A stretch of 45,446 nucleotides of DNA from a bacterium (GCA_021734165.1 JAIPJL010000011.1:1-45446); one strand, 5' to 3'. Shown: positions 17,512-25,924, counted from the first letter of the stretch. The notes: generated from the letters alone by a model not told the origin. A program made the numbers and translations.

Positions 17512-17542
17512 GGTAAAGGCGAACAAGAATGTCCGCCCTACC
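17512..17542. repeat. Inverted repeat of the GGTAAGGCGGACA type, copy 2
   Basis: Arms GGTAAAGGCGAACA and TGTCCGCCCTACC enclose a short AGAA centre. It is clearly related to the copy at 17041-17068. It lies in the 101-bp gap between the DUF35 gene and the lipoprotein start. Confidence 0.75.
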
Positions 17543-17559
17543 CGATTGGGAGTTTAAAT

Positions 17560-17946
17560 CTACTCCGGCACTACTTTATATCCATAACAAAGCAGTCCTT
17601 CCGAGCCTTCTGTCCTGATCTTGCGGAATTCAACCTTAACGCGCATTCCGATTTTAACTTCGGCTGGATCGACGTCAACGATCTGAGTCGTTATCCTGCC
17701 GCCACCGTCAAGCTCGACGATGCCGAGTGCATAAGGCGCAAGATCGGAATACTCCGGTGGAGGTGTATGAATAACCGTAAAGGTCAACACTGTACCTGTA
17801 TCTGACATTTTAAAAGGTTCAGCAGTCTGTCCGCCTGGATAATAAACACGCGGCGGGAAATAGACGTCACCGGACTTGGTTTTGGCAGCCTCGAGACGAT
17901 AACGTTGAGGCGTTTCACGATGATAACGCGGTGATCTGATTTTCAT
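17560..17946 (-). CDS. DUF35 OB-fold protein lacking the zinc-ribbon cysteines
   Basis: This 128-residue protein has the DUF35 layout: an N-terminal segment ending in DVYFPPRVYYPGG, then an OB-fold (LTFTVIHTPPPEY, GIVELDGGGRITTQIVDVD, GMRVKVEFRKI). In most family members two CxxC pairs flank FPPR and bind zinc; here all four positions lack cysteine. DUF35 proteins bridge thiolase and HMG-CoA synthase in archaeal complexes that channel acetoacetyl-CoA. The start overlaps the thiolase stop by one base (TAATG), and HMG-CoA synthase is two genes upstream, so a three-protein complex is likely. Loss of the zinc site may alter, but need not abolish, the scaffold role. Confidence 0.85.
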   Translation of the reverse strand: MKIRSPRYHRETPQRYRLEAAKTKSGDVYFPPRVYYPGGQTAEPFKMSDTGTVLTFTVIHTPPPEYSDLAPYALGIVELDGGGRITTQIVDVDPAEVKIGMRVKVEFRKIRTEGSEGLLCYGYKVVPE

Positions 17947-19106
17947 TATCTCACCTCCAGAATATGAACCAATGAACTTCCACCGCTGCCACCCATGTTC
18001 TGAGCTAATCCACGGCGCGGATTCTTAAGCTGACGTTTGCCGGCTTCGCCTCTAAGCTGACGCGTGATCTCTATAATCTGAGCTGCGCCGGTTGCTCCTA
18101 CCGGATGTCCTTTGGATTTCAAACCACCAGAAGTATTGATAGGCTTCGATCCGTCACGAGCGGTTTCACCACGTTCGCAAGCAGGTCCACCCTGCCCAGG
18201 CTCAAAGAAACCTATTGCTTCAGTAACCATAATCTCTGCTATAGTAAAGCAATCATGTACTTCAGCAAAATCAATATCTGCAGGACCGACGCCAGCCATA
18301 GCGTATGCTTTCTTGGCGGCAACTTCTGCGGCTTTTATCGTAGTGAAATCTGCGCGCGAATGCAAAGCGATTGTATCGGTAGCATGACCACTGCCCGTGA
18401 TTACAACCAGCGGATGATCTTTAAACTTGGTTTTTGCAAGTTCAACCGGACATAGTATGACTGCCGCAGCTCCATCAGTAATTGGTGAACAATGCAATAA
18501 ACGTAAAGGTTCCGCAACTTTCGTAGAATTCATAACCGTTTCAAGCGAAACCGGAAATGGATATTGAGCTTCAGGATTAAGAGCGCCGTTAGCGTGGTTC
18601 TTTACAGAAACCTGTGAAAGCTGTTCAAGGGTAGTACCGTACTTCGCCATGTGTGCATTTGCCATCATGGCGTAAAGACCGGGGAAAGTCACACCGGAAT
18701 ATCCTTCATATTCCGTATCAGCCGCTGTTGAAAGCGCAAATGTCGCTTCATCACCCGTAATATCTGTCATTTTCTCAACACCACCGACTAAAACGATGTC
18801 TGATATTCCAGAGGCAACTTCCATCCAGCCCATCCTGACAGCCAATCCGGCAGATGCGCAAGCCGTTTCAACTCTCGCTGCTGCGGCTGGTAATACACCG
18901 AGATAATCAGCCAACATCGAAGCGAGATGCTCCTGTGCTGCGAAAAGTCCACCGGACATACAGCCGATGTACATGGAATCTATATTGTCAACACCAGCGT
19001 CGTTCATTGCATTTCGGGCAGCCATGACAAACATATCACGAATAGATGTCTCCCAAAGCTCTCCCCATTTATGCATTCCGACGCCGACTACTGCTACTTC
19101 TCTCAT
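17946..19106 (-). CDS. Archaeal/SCP2-type thiolase (acetyl-CoA acetyltransferase)
   Basis: This 386-residue thiolase carries the nucleophilic Cys83 in [15 protein letters not shown], a conserved HDCFTIAEI segment, and the GHP motif in [13 protein letters not shown]. The C-terminal motif that holds the second cysteine in classical thiolases reads NMGGSGGSS here, as in archaeal and SCP2-type enzymes. In archaea such thiolases form a complex with HMG-CoA synthase and DUF35, and all three are encoded in a row here. It condenses acetyl-CoA to acetoacetyl-CoA for HMG-CoA formation. It lies 26 bp after the HMG-CoA synthase gene. Confidence 0.9.
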   Translation of the reverse strand: MREVAVVGVGMHKWGELWETSIRDMFVMAARNAMNDAGVDNIDSMYIGCMSGGLFAAQEHLASMLADYLGVLPAAAARVETACASAGLAVRMGWMEVASGISDIVLVGGVEKMTDITGDEATFALSTAADTEYEGYSGVTFPGLYAMMANAHMAKYGTTLEQLSQVSVKNHANGALNPEAQYPFPVSLETVMNSTKVAEPLRLLHCSPITDGAAAVILCPVELAKTKFKDHPLVVITGSGHATDTIALHSRADFTTIKAAEVAAKKAYAMAGVGPADIDFAEVHDCFTIAEIMVTEAIGFFEPGQGGPACERGETARDGSKPINTSGGLKSKGHPVGATGAAQIIEITRQLRGEAGKRQLKNPRRGLAQNMGGSGGSSLVHILEVR

Positions 19107-19132
19107 ATTATTACTCCTTAATGTTTCAGCGT

Positions 19133-20185
19133 CTATGAATTACGCAGGATTTTACCGCGGAACTTAGCATAACGACCATAATCAAGATAAATTTTGTTCT
19201 CATCAAGCTGTTTTCTTGTTTTAGGCGCTTTATCCTGTACTTCAAGGATGCGATCCGTTACCGTGAAGATAAACGCATCAGAACCGGCGCCTGAGCCGAA
19301 TGAGACCATTAAAATCCGATTGCCGGGTTTTGCCACATCAAGAACTGCTGATAAACCGAGTGGTGAAGCACCTGAATAAGTATTACCGAGCCAGGGTACC
19401 AACCATCCAGTTTCAACTTTTTCACGAGGGAAACCAAGACGTTTTCCTGCTGCCATGGGGAATTTGCCGTTCGGTTGATGAAATACTGCAAAATCGAAGT
19501 CATCCGCTGTCATGCCTGCTTTTTTCATTATACCGTTAGCTGCTCCAAGAGTATGCTTGAAATATGCAGGTTCACCCGTAAAACGACCGGCATGCTGTGG
19601 ATAATGCTCGTGCTCACGACGCCAGAAATCCGGTGTGTCGGTCATAAAAGCATAAGTATAATCTACCTTTGCAATTATATCCTTTGTTCCGAATACATAA
19701 GCCGCCGCTCCTGCTGAAGCTGAGTATTCCAAAGCATCACCAGGAGCGCCCTGCGATGTATCAGCGCCGATGCCAAGACCATATTCAATAAGTTCTGCTT
19801 TGACTTGCGCGTAAACAACATACATCGCTTCACTTCCGGCTTTACACGCAAACTCAAAGTCGGCAGTATGACATTCAGGAGTTGCTCCTATTGCTTCAGA
19901 AAGGATTGTTCCGGTTGGTTTTACCGCATAAGGATGAGATTCTGAACCTACATAGGCTGCGCCTATTTTTGATCCATCAATCCCTGCTCGTTTAAGAGCA
20001 TATTTTGCGGCTTCAACTGCGAGTGTAATCGTATCCTGATCAAGCGCAGGAACCGATTTCTCTTTTAGTTGCAATCCTTTCTTGTAATTTTCAGCATCGG
20101 CGCCCCAGGTTAACGCTATCGATTCAGCTTTGATTCGATAACGAGGTATCTTCGCGCCATAGCCTACAATTCCAACATCAGGCAT
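19133..20185 (-). CDS. Hydroxymethylglutaryl-CoA synthase, archaeal type
   Basis: This 350-residue protein starts [18 protein letters not shown], and its length and N-terminus are those of archaeal HMG-CoA synthases. The catalytic set is complete: Glu82 in [13 protein letters not shown], Cys114 in [13 protein letters not shown] and His236 in FHQPNGKFP. It condenses acetoacetyl-CoA with acetyl-CoA to HMG-CoA. The start is secured by AGGAGG nine bases upstream. Together with the thiolase and DUF35 genes it forms an HMG-CoA-forming module. It stands at the head of an operon that also makes HMG-CoA from leucine. The gene could serve mevalonate synthesis or a route between HMG-CoA and branched acyl-CoA. 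Confidence 0.9.
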   Translation of the reverse strand: MPDVGIVGYGAKIPRYRIKAESIALTWGADAENYKKGLQLKEKSVPALDQDTITLAVEAAKYALKRAGIDGSKIGAAYVGSESHPYAVKPTGTILSEAIGATPECHTADFEFACKAGSEAMYVVYAQVKAELIEYGLGIGADTSQGAPGDALEYSASAGAAAYVFGTKDIIAKVDYTYAFMTDTPDFWRREHEHYPQHAGRFTGEPAYFKHTLGAANGIMKKAGMTADDFDFAVFHQPNGKFPMAAGKRLGFPREKVETGWLVPWLGNTYSGASPLGLSAVLDVAKPGNRILMVSFGSGAGSDAFIFTVTDRILEVQDKAPKTRKQLDENKIYLDYGRYAKFRGKILRNS

Positions 20186-20228
20186 GGATTATGCCTCCTT
20201 ATATTGTTAATTAAATTTGTTTTCTAAG

Positions 20229-20302
20229 TGCCCCAAGAGGGGCTCGAACCCACACTTTAAGTGGTGCTAACACTTTGCCTCTACCACTTGGGCTATGAGG
20301 GC
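20229..20302 (-). tRNA. tRNA-like gene with anticodon AGC (possible tRNA-Ala or degenerate tRNA)
   Basis: The 74-nt sequence folds as a class I tRNA: acceptor GCCCTCA/TTGGGGC, D-arm with GTGGTA, a perfect five-pair anticodon stem AAGTG/CACTT with loop TTAGCAC, a five-base variable region and T-loop TTCGAGC. The anticodon reads AGC (Ala codon GCT), which is unusual because bacteria normally use TGC and GGC for alanine. The G3-U70 pair required by alanyl-tRNA synthetase is absent (C-G here). There are mismatches at 6-67 in the acceptor and 50-64 in the T-stem. CCA is not encoded and no clear promoter is placed upstream. It may be a divergent, mischarged or decaying tRNA. Confidence 0.65.
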
Positions 20303-20322
20303 ACTTTATATTTATTTCTAAT

Positions 20323-20351
20323 TTGACAAAGTATTAAAAATATATTACATT
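20323..20351 (+). promoter_or_regulatory. Plus-strand sigma-70-type promoter for a small RNA
   Basis: A perfect -35 TTGACA (20323-20328), a 17-bp spacer and the -10 TACATT (20346-20351, four of six consensus bases) point rightward, against every gene in the window. Transcription would begin near 20358. A structured segment and a strong intrinsic terminator follow within 100 bp, which makes the match more convincing than a lone hexamer pair. Confidence 0.6.
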
Positions 20352-20357
20352 ATGTTT

Positions 20358-20455
20358 GTGGTGCTAACACTATTTGGACCTTACACTTCCGGTAAACCGC
20401 CGTAAGGATAGGATTTGCAGTATAAGGGGAGATACATAGTATCTCCCCTTTTGTT
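20358..20455 (+). ncRNA. Candidate small RNA, complementary to the neighbouring tRNA anticodon arm
   Basis: This would be an RNA of about 98 nt bounded by a good promoter and an intrinsic terminator. Its 5' end reads GTGGTGCTAACACT, the exact complement (14 nt) of the anticodon stem-loop of the adjacent tRNA-like gene on the other strand. A second domain folds as a nested hairpin: CTAT (20370) and CCTTAC (20379) pair with GTAAGG (20402) and ATAG (20408), with CGG/CCG at the tip. It does not match SRP RNA, tmRNA, 6S RNA or any riboswitch I recognise. Function is inferred only: an antisense regulator of the tRNA, or a structured RNA that shares a duplicated segment with it. Confidence 0.5.
20424..20455 (+). 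terminator. Intrinsic terminator, plus strand
   Basis: A 12-bp stem (AAGGGGAGATAC paired with GTATCTCCCCTT) with loop ATA is followed by TTTTGTT on the plus strand. On the minus strand the stem is followed only by ATACTG, so the plus orientation is favoured. It may also slow transcripts running out of recJ, whose stop codon is at 20462. Confidence 0.75.
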
Positions 20456-20461
20456 ATATGC

Positions 20462-22156
20462 TTATCTGAAATCCTTCACCTTGAGTTGCAGTGAAGTTCT
20501 ATTCATCCAATTATTCTCCTCGACGTAATATATCATATCAATATATCTGTTTTCTTGTAATTGCTGTAAATCAGCGCCTCGATTGAAAGCTATTGTATTA
20601 AAAACTGTTCCATTTTGACGTACTTTGAACTTAAGATGATTCCTGCCAACAATTCTTGGATAACCCACAACTTCCAATCCATAGGACACAAAGCATGGTT
20701 TATTGTTCTTTGGACCGAAAGGCGCTAATCCCTCAAGCATTTGTATTAATTCCGTATTTATCTCTTCTAATCTTAACTCATCATCAATTTTTATCTTTGG
20801 AATGAGATCATCATCTTGTAACATATTGGAAGCTACTTCATTAAAACGGTTCCTGAACTCTGGTATCTTTTCTGCTTCAATCGTCAATCCTGCAGCGTAT
20901 TTATGACCACCAAATTGCAATAAAAGATCTGAACAAGATTTTAAAGCTCCATACAAATCAAAATTCGGAATACTCCTGGCAGATCCTTTGCCTATACCGT
21001 TTTCTATTGAGATCATAACAGTTGGTCTGAAGTATTTTTCAATAATCCTTGAGGCAACGATCCCTATGACACCCGGATGCCAACCCTCTCCAGCAAGAAC
21101 GACAACAAAATCATGATCAAGGTGAAAATACGTTTCCATTTTAACTAAAGCTTCAAGAAGAGTTTTATTATCAATTTCCTTTCTCAGACGATTCTTTTCT
21201 TCAAGCTCTAAGGCGATCTTTTGTGCATTAAGATGATTTCTGGTAATTATCAACTCGACAGCAGGTGTTGCGCGCCCTAAACGACCCACAGCGTTTATTC
21301 TGGGAGCTAATCCGTAGATTATCTGTCCAACATCAATGTTTCCGGGGTGGAAACCAGCAGTATCAATAAGCGTAAGAATACCTTCCTGCCCGTCTTTATT
21401 AAGTTTCTCTAATCCAACCCGGACAAAAACTCGATTTTCATCAACTAAGGGAACAATATCAGCAGCGCTTCCAATTGCAACTAAATCAAGATATTTTTCA
21501 ATATAATCATAATTTAGCTCAAGCTTCTGAACTATTCCCTGTGCAAGTTTGTAGGCAACCCCTACACCGGCAAGTTCTTTAAATGGATAATCACAGTCGA
21601 TTCGTTTTGGATCCAGTACTGCAACAGCTTCCGGTAAGACTTCTCCGGGTTCATGGTGATCCGATACTATTACATCAATACCAAACTTGCGCGCAAATTC
21701 AACTTCTTCAACAGAAGTTATCCCACAGTCAACGGAGATTATAAGACTGGCGCCTTTTTTTCGTGCTTCCTCTATACCAGCAGTTGATATTCCGTAACCT
21801 TCAGTTGCTCTATCAGGAATGTAAAAAGACACTTGACCGCACAGGTCTTTCAGAAAAAGATAAAGCATAGAAACAGACGTTATTCCATCAACATCGTAAT
21901 CACCAAAAATCAGTATCTCTTCTCTCTCGCGAAGCGCTGTTATTATCCTATTGACAGCAAGCTCCATATCTTTAATTAAAAAGGGATCATGCAATTGATC
22001 AGTATTTGGATTTAGAAACTCCCTGATTTTGTCAATATTTACAAAACCACGATTATTTAGAACGCGCACAACTGGTCTCGGCATTCTGAGTTTTTCAACC
22101 ATTTCACCAATCGCTTCGGGATTAATAGGATTGAAATATTCCCATTTTGATTTCAT
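20462..22156 (-). CDS. recJ: Single-stranded-DNA-specific exonuclease RecJ
   Basis: This 564-residue DHH-family nuclease carries FGDYDVDGITS (motif I), ISVDCGITS (motif II), DVIVSDHHEPGE (motif III, the DHH triplet), and later RINAVGRLGRA and FGGHKYAAGLT (DHHA1 domain), with an OB-fold C-terminus. It degrades single-stranded DNA 5' to 3' in recombination and mismatch repair. The start at 22156 is supported by AAGGA seven bases upstream. It is the first gene after RNase P RNA in transcription order. Confidence 0.96.
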   Translation of the reverse strand: MKSKWEYFNPINPEAIGEMVEKLRMPRPVVRVLNNRGFVNIDKIREFLNPNTDQLHDPFLIKDMELAVNRIITALREREEILIFGDYDVDGITSVSMLYLFLKDLCGQVSFYIPDRATEGYGISTAGIEEARKKGASLIISVDCGITSVEEVEFARKFGIDVIVSDHHEPGEVLPEAVAVLDPKRIDCDYPFKELAGVGVAYKLAQGIVQKLELNYDYIEKYLDLVAIGSAADIVPLVDENRVFVRVGLEKLNKDGQEGILTLIDTAGFHPGNIDVGQIIYGLAPRINAVGRLGRATPAVELIITRNHLNAQKIALELEEKNRLRKEIDNKTLLEALVKMETYFHLDHDFVVVLAGEGWHPGVIGIVASRIIEKYFRPTVMISIENGIGKGSARSIPNFDLYGALKSCSDLLLQFGGHKYAAGLTIEAEKIPEFRNRFNEVASNMLQDDDLIPKIKIDDELRLEEINTELIQMLEGLAPFGPKNNKPCFVSYGLEVVGYPRIVGRNHLKFKVRQNGTVFNTIAFNRGADLQQLQENRYIDMIYYVEENNWMNRTSLQLKVKDFR

Positions 22157-22305
22157 TGGGCGTTCCTTAAGAAATTCCGATTTTCCGGATTTCCAACGTA
22201 TTAATTGGATAATTGATTACAGCTTAAAAGCAAAATAACTAACTGAGTCTCCTGCCATCTAAGGTAGTAATATACTGTAATGCAAAATGCTGGATGATTA
22301 TGACG

Positions 22306-22677
22306 GGGGGAGAGCCGACCTGTAAGCCGAATTCTGTTCTATGCGGCTATCTACCTAAGCGATAGTTTTACAACTACCGTCATGCGATCTACCCGCGAGT
22401 CTAACGAAACGAACAATTTCGCACAAGATATTATCTTGATTTCTCGCTGTTTGACCTTGCTCCGAATGGGGCTTGCCCATCACCTGTTTTACAACAGTTG
22501 ATGGTGATCTCTTACATCACCTTTTCACCCTTATTCGCTAATCAGCGAACGGTATGTTTTCTGTGGCGCTTTCCATCGTCTCACGACGTCTCGCAATTAA
22601 CGAGCATCCTGTTCTATGGAGTTCGGACTTTCCTCATCCCGCAGTTGCGGAACGCAACCGCTCGGTCAACTCTCGCT
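22306..22677 (-). ncRNA. rnpB: RNase P RNA, bacterial class A
   Basis: On the minus strand the conserved 5' core GAGGAAAGTCCGAACTCC and the 3' core AGAACAGAATTCGGCTTAC are both present, about 290 nt apart. The terminal helix P1 pairs GAGAGTTGACC at the 5' end with GGTCGGCTCTC at the 3' end. The length of about 370 nt fits class A. The ends are set from P1 and are accurate to a few bases. It is the catalytic RNA that trims tRNA 5' leaders. It lies between the zinc-ribbon protein gene and recJ. The 174 bp upstream hold hairpin-prone sequence but no clear promoter. Confidence 0.95.
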
Positions 22678-22851
22678 GAATGATGGATCTGGTTGAGTTT
22701 TTTAGCTAAACCTCGATTTTTGTCTTACATTCCTTACCGTCATAACATGTAATAACTGGACATCAGTCCAAATGCTATATCACCTGATCCCCTTTTCCAC
22801 ATCAGGCTAACCTCAAATTCAATTAATAGAATGTTCTATTTAAAAACTTAG

Positions 22852-23556
22852 TTAATCTTGAGCTACGATTATACAACCACAACCTTCACAAAGGATAACA
22901 TCATCCATTCTTCGGATCTCAACCTGTCTTTGTGGTGGCACTTTTGAGAAACAATAACCACAAGCATTGTCAGTTAGATAAGCAATACCAATACCATCCC
23001 TCAGTTTTCTTATCCTCTGATAATGTGAATAAACAGGATGTTTTATTTTACTAACAATTTCCTCACGCTCAGTTTTAAGAGAAGAAACTTCATCATCACT
23101 ACTACTTATTTGATCCTGTATATCAGATTTTTGCTCACGATACTCAACTTCTGTATTTTTTAGTATCTCTTTTGCATTTAGAATTTCTATTTCTAATTCA
23201 TCTTCACGAATGCTCAACTCCTCAAGTAGCTTTTCAGAATTTCTTATCATTGTTTGGGATTGCTCAATTTCTGAAGATATTGCATCATATTCTCGTGTAG
23301 TCTTGACACTGTATATTACACTTTGAGATTTTTTAAGCTGTTCCATAGCTCTTTCAACTATCTGTCTTTGTTCTTTTTTTTGAGTATGAATTTCATCGAG
23401 AGTTGCATTAAGCTTTTCTATTTCAGCTTTGAACCGATCAGTTTCTCTTTTTAGATTATTGAGCCGTTCAGGACGATCTCCCAATTCAGCTTCAATATCC
23501 ATAAGCTCTTCATCAATTTCCTGAAGTCGGATCAATAAAGAAAGATCTTCAAGCAC
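22852..23556 (-). CDS. Coiled-coil protein with C4 zinc ribbon
   Basis: This 234-residue protein has an almost uninterrupted coiled coil (about residues 10-165, rich in Glu, Lys, Leu and Ile heptads). A C-terminal zinc ribbon follows, with Cys199, Cys202, Cys223 and Cys226 (ACGYCFSKVPPQ and ILCEGCGCIIV). This family is widespread in bacteria, often next to rnpB as here, and is described in structural work as related to flagellum- or DNA-associated coiled-coil proteins. The actual function is not established. It follows the tRNA-Met terminator. Confidence 0.85.
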   Translation of the reverse strand: MLEDLSLLIRLQEIDEELMDIEAELGDRPERLNNLKRETDRFKAEIEKLNATLDEIHTQKKEQRQIVERAMEQLKKSQSVIYSVKTTREYDAISSEIEQSQTMIRNSEKLLEELSIREDELEIEILNAKEILKNTEVEYREQKSDIQDQISSSDDEVSSLKTEREEIVSKIKHPVYSHYQRIRKLRDGIGIAYLTDNACGYCFSKVPPQRQVEIRRMDDVILCEGCGCIIVAQD

Positions 23557-23590
23557 TATTTCCTAACCTCCGTTTTCTATCAAATTTGAA

Positions 23591-23621
23591 ATAAAAAATG
23601 GTACGCTGATTTCAGCGCACC
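23591..23621 (-). terminator. Intrinsic terminator after tRNA-Met
   Basis: On the minus strand a stem GGTGCGCTGA/TCAGCGTACC (ten pairs, one mismatch, tight loop) is followed by ATTTTTTAT. It would end transcripts of the tRNA at 23744-23815 before the zinc-ribbon gene begins at 23556. Confidence 0.75.
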
Positions 23622-23743
23622 AAGATATGGTAATGACTTGAGAGGAATGAATGCAGTAATTCATGTTTATTTCATTCACTACAAAAGATACCGGGAATGA
23701 TCGAATTTGTTTTGTTTTGTTCATAGTCTCAAGCTTTCTTTTG

Positions 23744-23815
23744 TGGGCCCACCAAGATTCGAACTTGGAACCAACGGATTATGAGTCCGGTGCTCTACCG
23801 TTGAGCTATGGGCCC
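23744..23815 (-). tRNA. tRNA-Met (CAT)
   Basis: The 72-nt gene has acceptor stem GGGCCCA/TGGGCCC, a D-arm AGCTCAACGGTAGAGC, an anticodon loop CTCATAA giving CAT (23781-23783), and a T-arm CCAAG/CTTGG with loop TTCGAAT. CCA is not encoded. It looks like an elongator methionine tRNA; the lysidine-modified isoleucine tRNA has the same anticodon and cannot be fully excluded by eye. Confidence 0.9.
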
Positions 23816-23824
23816 TAACATTTT

Positions 23825-23853
23825 AAGATACTCATATTACTCCCTTAATTCAA
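23825..23853 (-). promoter_or_regulatory. Promoter for tRNA-Met
   Basis: On the minus strand TTGAAT (-35) and TATCTT (-10) are separated by exactly 17 bp, placing the transcription start within a few bases of the tRNA 5' end. It lies in the 62-bp gap after the beta-barrel gene. Confidence 0.5.
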
Positions 23854-23877
23854 GTAAATTTATCCGATATTTATGTC

Positions 23878-24957
23878 TTACTTCAAATCGTAACTTATCT
23901 CAATCCAGCCCATGTAACTATCGTAGTCTTTCACCTTGCTAACAATCAATGCAGGTGACTCAGCTCGTCGATTACGGTATCCGGTTCCTATTTCAAATGA
24001 AACAGTTTTAGTAAAACTGATCATAAATGACAAATCAGTGTTTAACATAAAATCATGCCTGCCCGAGTGCATAGGATCAATCTGGATGCTTCTTTCGGTT
24101 AAGTAGAAACGATCTATAATTGATGATTCTAAAAGAAAACGCGCTCTTCTATCCATTGTTTTAAATCCATAGCGTAACGAAATGCTGTATGTATCCTGCT
24201 GATAATCACCATCTCCAGCTTCATCATCCTCATCATCTTCACCACTGTTGGATGATAGAGAATTAAATCCTATATTATCATTTTCAGCGAGCGAATAACC
24301 TATGGTAAATTTCCACGATCTATATCTGTATATAATTTCACCACCAATTTCTAAATAATTACTATCATATTCGGTAAAGTATTTATTGTAAGCATACTTT
24401 TTAAACCGACCTTCCACAACAAACTCAAACGCTTTTAAAGGTCTGTATTGAAGATTCCCACGCCATTGATCCATCGAAAAATTACAGTGTTCTCTATTCC
24501 CAGAATTAATGTCCTTATAATCGCGAATATAGTAATCAATATCATAGAAGTAATTAAAATAAGCTTTTAACTGCTCTGAGAGTTCCTGCGTTACAGAAGC
24601 GCTGAACCAACCAAAGTTTTTGATAGGATTAACTGCAAAGGCAGCAAAATCACCTGTCAAGGTGATTTTTGTGCTTCGCTTAGATAGATACTCTTTATCG
24701 TATGCTATAGAAACTTTAAAATCTGACCGTAAATCATCTAAAGCAGTTATTGGTGAATCATAAGGCTCCTGATCATTTAGAAATCTGTCTCTATCACGCT
24801 GCGAATAATTAAGTACATTACTATCATAATAACTACGTAACGTTAAGCCTAACGATAATTCTCCATTGCTTAATTCATAAGCATTCGCTACTGCTCCGAT
24901 TGAAAGAAAAGAAAACAACAGCGCTAAATAATTACGAATTAATCGCTTACAGATCAA
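23878..24957 (-). CDS. Predicted outer-membrane beta-barrel protein of the polyglutamate cluster
   Basis: A signal peptide (about residues 1-26, ending VANA) is followed by 333 residues of alternating polar and hydrophobic strands rich in Tyr, Phe and Arg. Examples are YFNYFYDIDYYI, FEFVVEGRFKKYAY and IIYRYRSWKFTIGYSL. An acidic loop GEDDEDDEAGDGDYQQD (about 244-260) separates two strand pairs. Strand density and the closing strand DSYMGWIEISYDLK fit an outer-membrane barrel of roughly 14-16 strands. I do not recognise the family. It is the last gene of the run pgsB-pgsC-pgsW-tandem-repeat protein, 12 bp after the latter, so it is a candidate outer-membrane channel for the polymer. Confidence 0.75.
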   Translation of the reverse strand: MICKRLIRNYLALLFSFLSIGAVANAYELSNGELSLGLTLRSYYDSNVLNYSQRDRDRFLNDQEPYDSPITALDDLRSDFKVSIAYDKEYLSKRSTKITLTGDFAAFAVNPIKNFGWFSASVTQELSEQLKAYFNYFYDIDYYIRDYKDINSGNREHCNFSMDQWRGNLQYRPLKAFEFVVEGRFKKYAYNKYFTEYDSNYLEIGGEIIYRYRSWKFTIGYSLAENDNIGFNSLSSNSGEDDEDDEAGDGDYQQDTYSISLRYGFKTMDRRARFLLESSIIDRFYLTERSIQIDPMHSGRHDFMLNTDLSFMISFTKTVSFEIGTGYRNRRAESPALIVSKVKDYDSYMGWIEISYDLK

Positions 24958-24969
24958 TTTCTTTCCAAT

Positions 24970-25914
24970 TTACTTTTTGGTATATGATGTACCATTTGAA
25001 AAAGTATTTCCTAAATCTGTTTCCGGTAAATAAAACCTGAATAAAACACTTCTGTTTTGATCTGGTGTTGAAATGTAGTATTTATGTTTACCATCAGGAA
25101 CATTAAAAAAGATCACATCTCCTTTACCAACAACCATGTTTGTATTTCCATTATACATAGCAGTACTGGAAATCTCACCTTTGAAGAAACTTGTCAAGAG
25201 AATGCTGTCGTTCTCCGCAATTTGAACACGGTAATTCTGACTTCCATGCATGGTACAATCAAACTCGAGTCTGGAGATACATTTCACTTCTGCTGGTCCG
25301 ATGACTTCCAATTCTATCGGTCTGTCGTTGCTTGAACGATAATAAATATATTCACGCTCATTAATAATAATTCTTACTTCTTCAGGAAATGCGCGTGGAA
25401 GATAGGCAATATAATTTACCTTCTTGATCTCTTCCTTGCGAATAAAAGATCTTGCATAAACAGTCTGTTGTGCCTTATCAGGAAGAATAAATTTATATTC
25501 ATGCTCACCATTCGGAACTTGATAAATTATTGAACGACTTTGTCCTAATCGTTGCTTGTTAAACTTAGCATTTATAGCTGATTTTGTATATTGAGTCGCT
25601 CTCGCTGTAAGAGGCTGTCTTTCACCGTCAATGTAAGTTTCAAAACTATATACGCCTTCCTTCTTCTTACCGGAAAGAACCATGCGAGTTAGTATCCTAA
25701 GTTCACAAGGTCCGACTACCTTCATAACTACGGAGTCTTCTTTACTAATTTTCCAATAAGTACGCTTTTTACCTTTGATTAACAAAGAAATATCTTTCCC
25801 ACTTTCAGGTTTAGTCAGTTTCCATTCTGCGCTGTATGCCGGTGAAGAGATTAAATAGGATACAAGCAGAACTAATGACAATAAGTAAGATAATCTATGT
25901 GAGATTTTAAACAT
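24970..25914 (-). CDS. Secreted protein with two tandem beta domains, in the polyglutamate operon
   Basis: A signal peptide (cut near residue 29, SPAYSA) precedes two similar domains of about 115 residues. Domain 1 (about 46-158) has VVGPCELRILTRMVLS and VPNGEHEYKFILPDKAQQ. Domain 2 (about 182-296) has VIGPAEVKCISRLEFD and VPDGKHKYYISTPDQNRS. The matching order of both motifs shows an internal duplication that pairwise reading makes clear. The pattern is all-beta, of an Ig or carbohydrate-binding kind, and the protein is likely periplasmic. It lies 10 bp after pgsW and 12 bp before the barrel gene, suggesting a periplasmic bridge or polymer-binding component. No known family was recognised. 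Confidence 0.75.
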   Translation of the reverse strand: MFKISHRLSYLLSLVLLVSYLISSPAYSAEWKLTKPESGKDISLLIKGKKRTYWKISKEDSVVMKVVGPCELRILTRMVLSGKKKEGVYSFETYIDGERQPLTARATQYTKSAINAKFNKQRLGQSRSIIYQVPNGEHEYKFILPDKAQQTVYARSFIRKEEIKKVNYIAYLPRAFPEEVRIIINEREYIYYRSSNDRPIELEVIGPAEVKCISRLEFDCTMHGSQNYRVQIAENDSILLTSFFKGEISSTAMYNGNTNMVVGKGDVIFFNVPDGKHKYYISTPDQNRSVLFRFYLPETDLGNTFSNGTSYTKK

Positions 25915-25924
25915 TGTTCACCAT

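Noticed and set aside
22498-22683. Plus-strand open frame of about 60 codons
   Set aside because: It lies entirely within RNase P RNA, whose conserved cores are clear on the minus strand.
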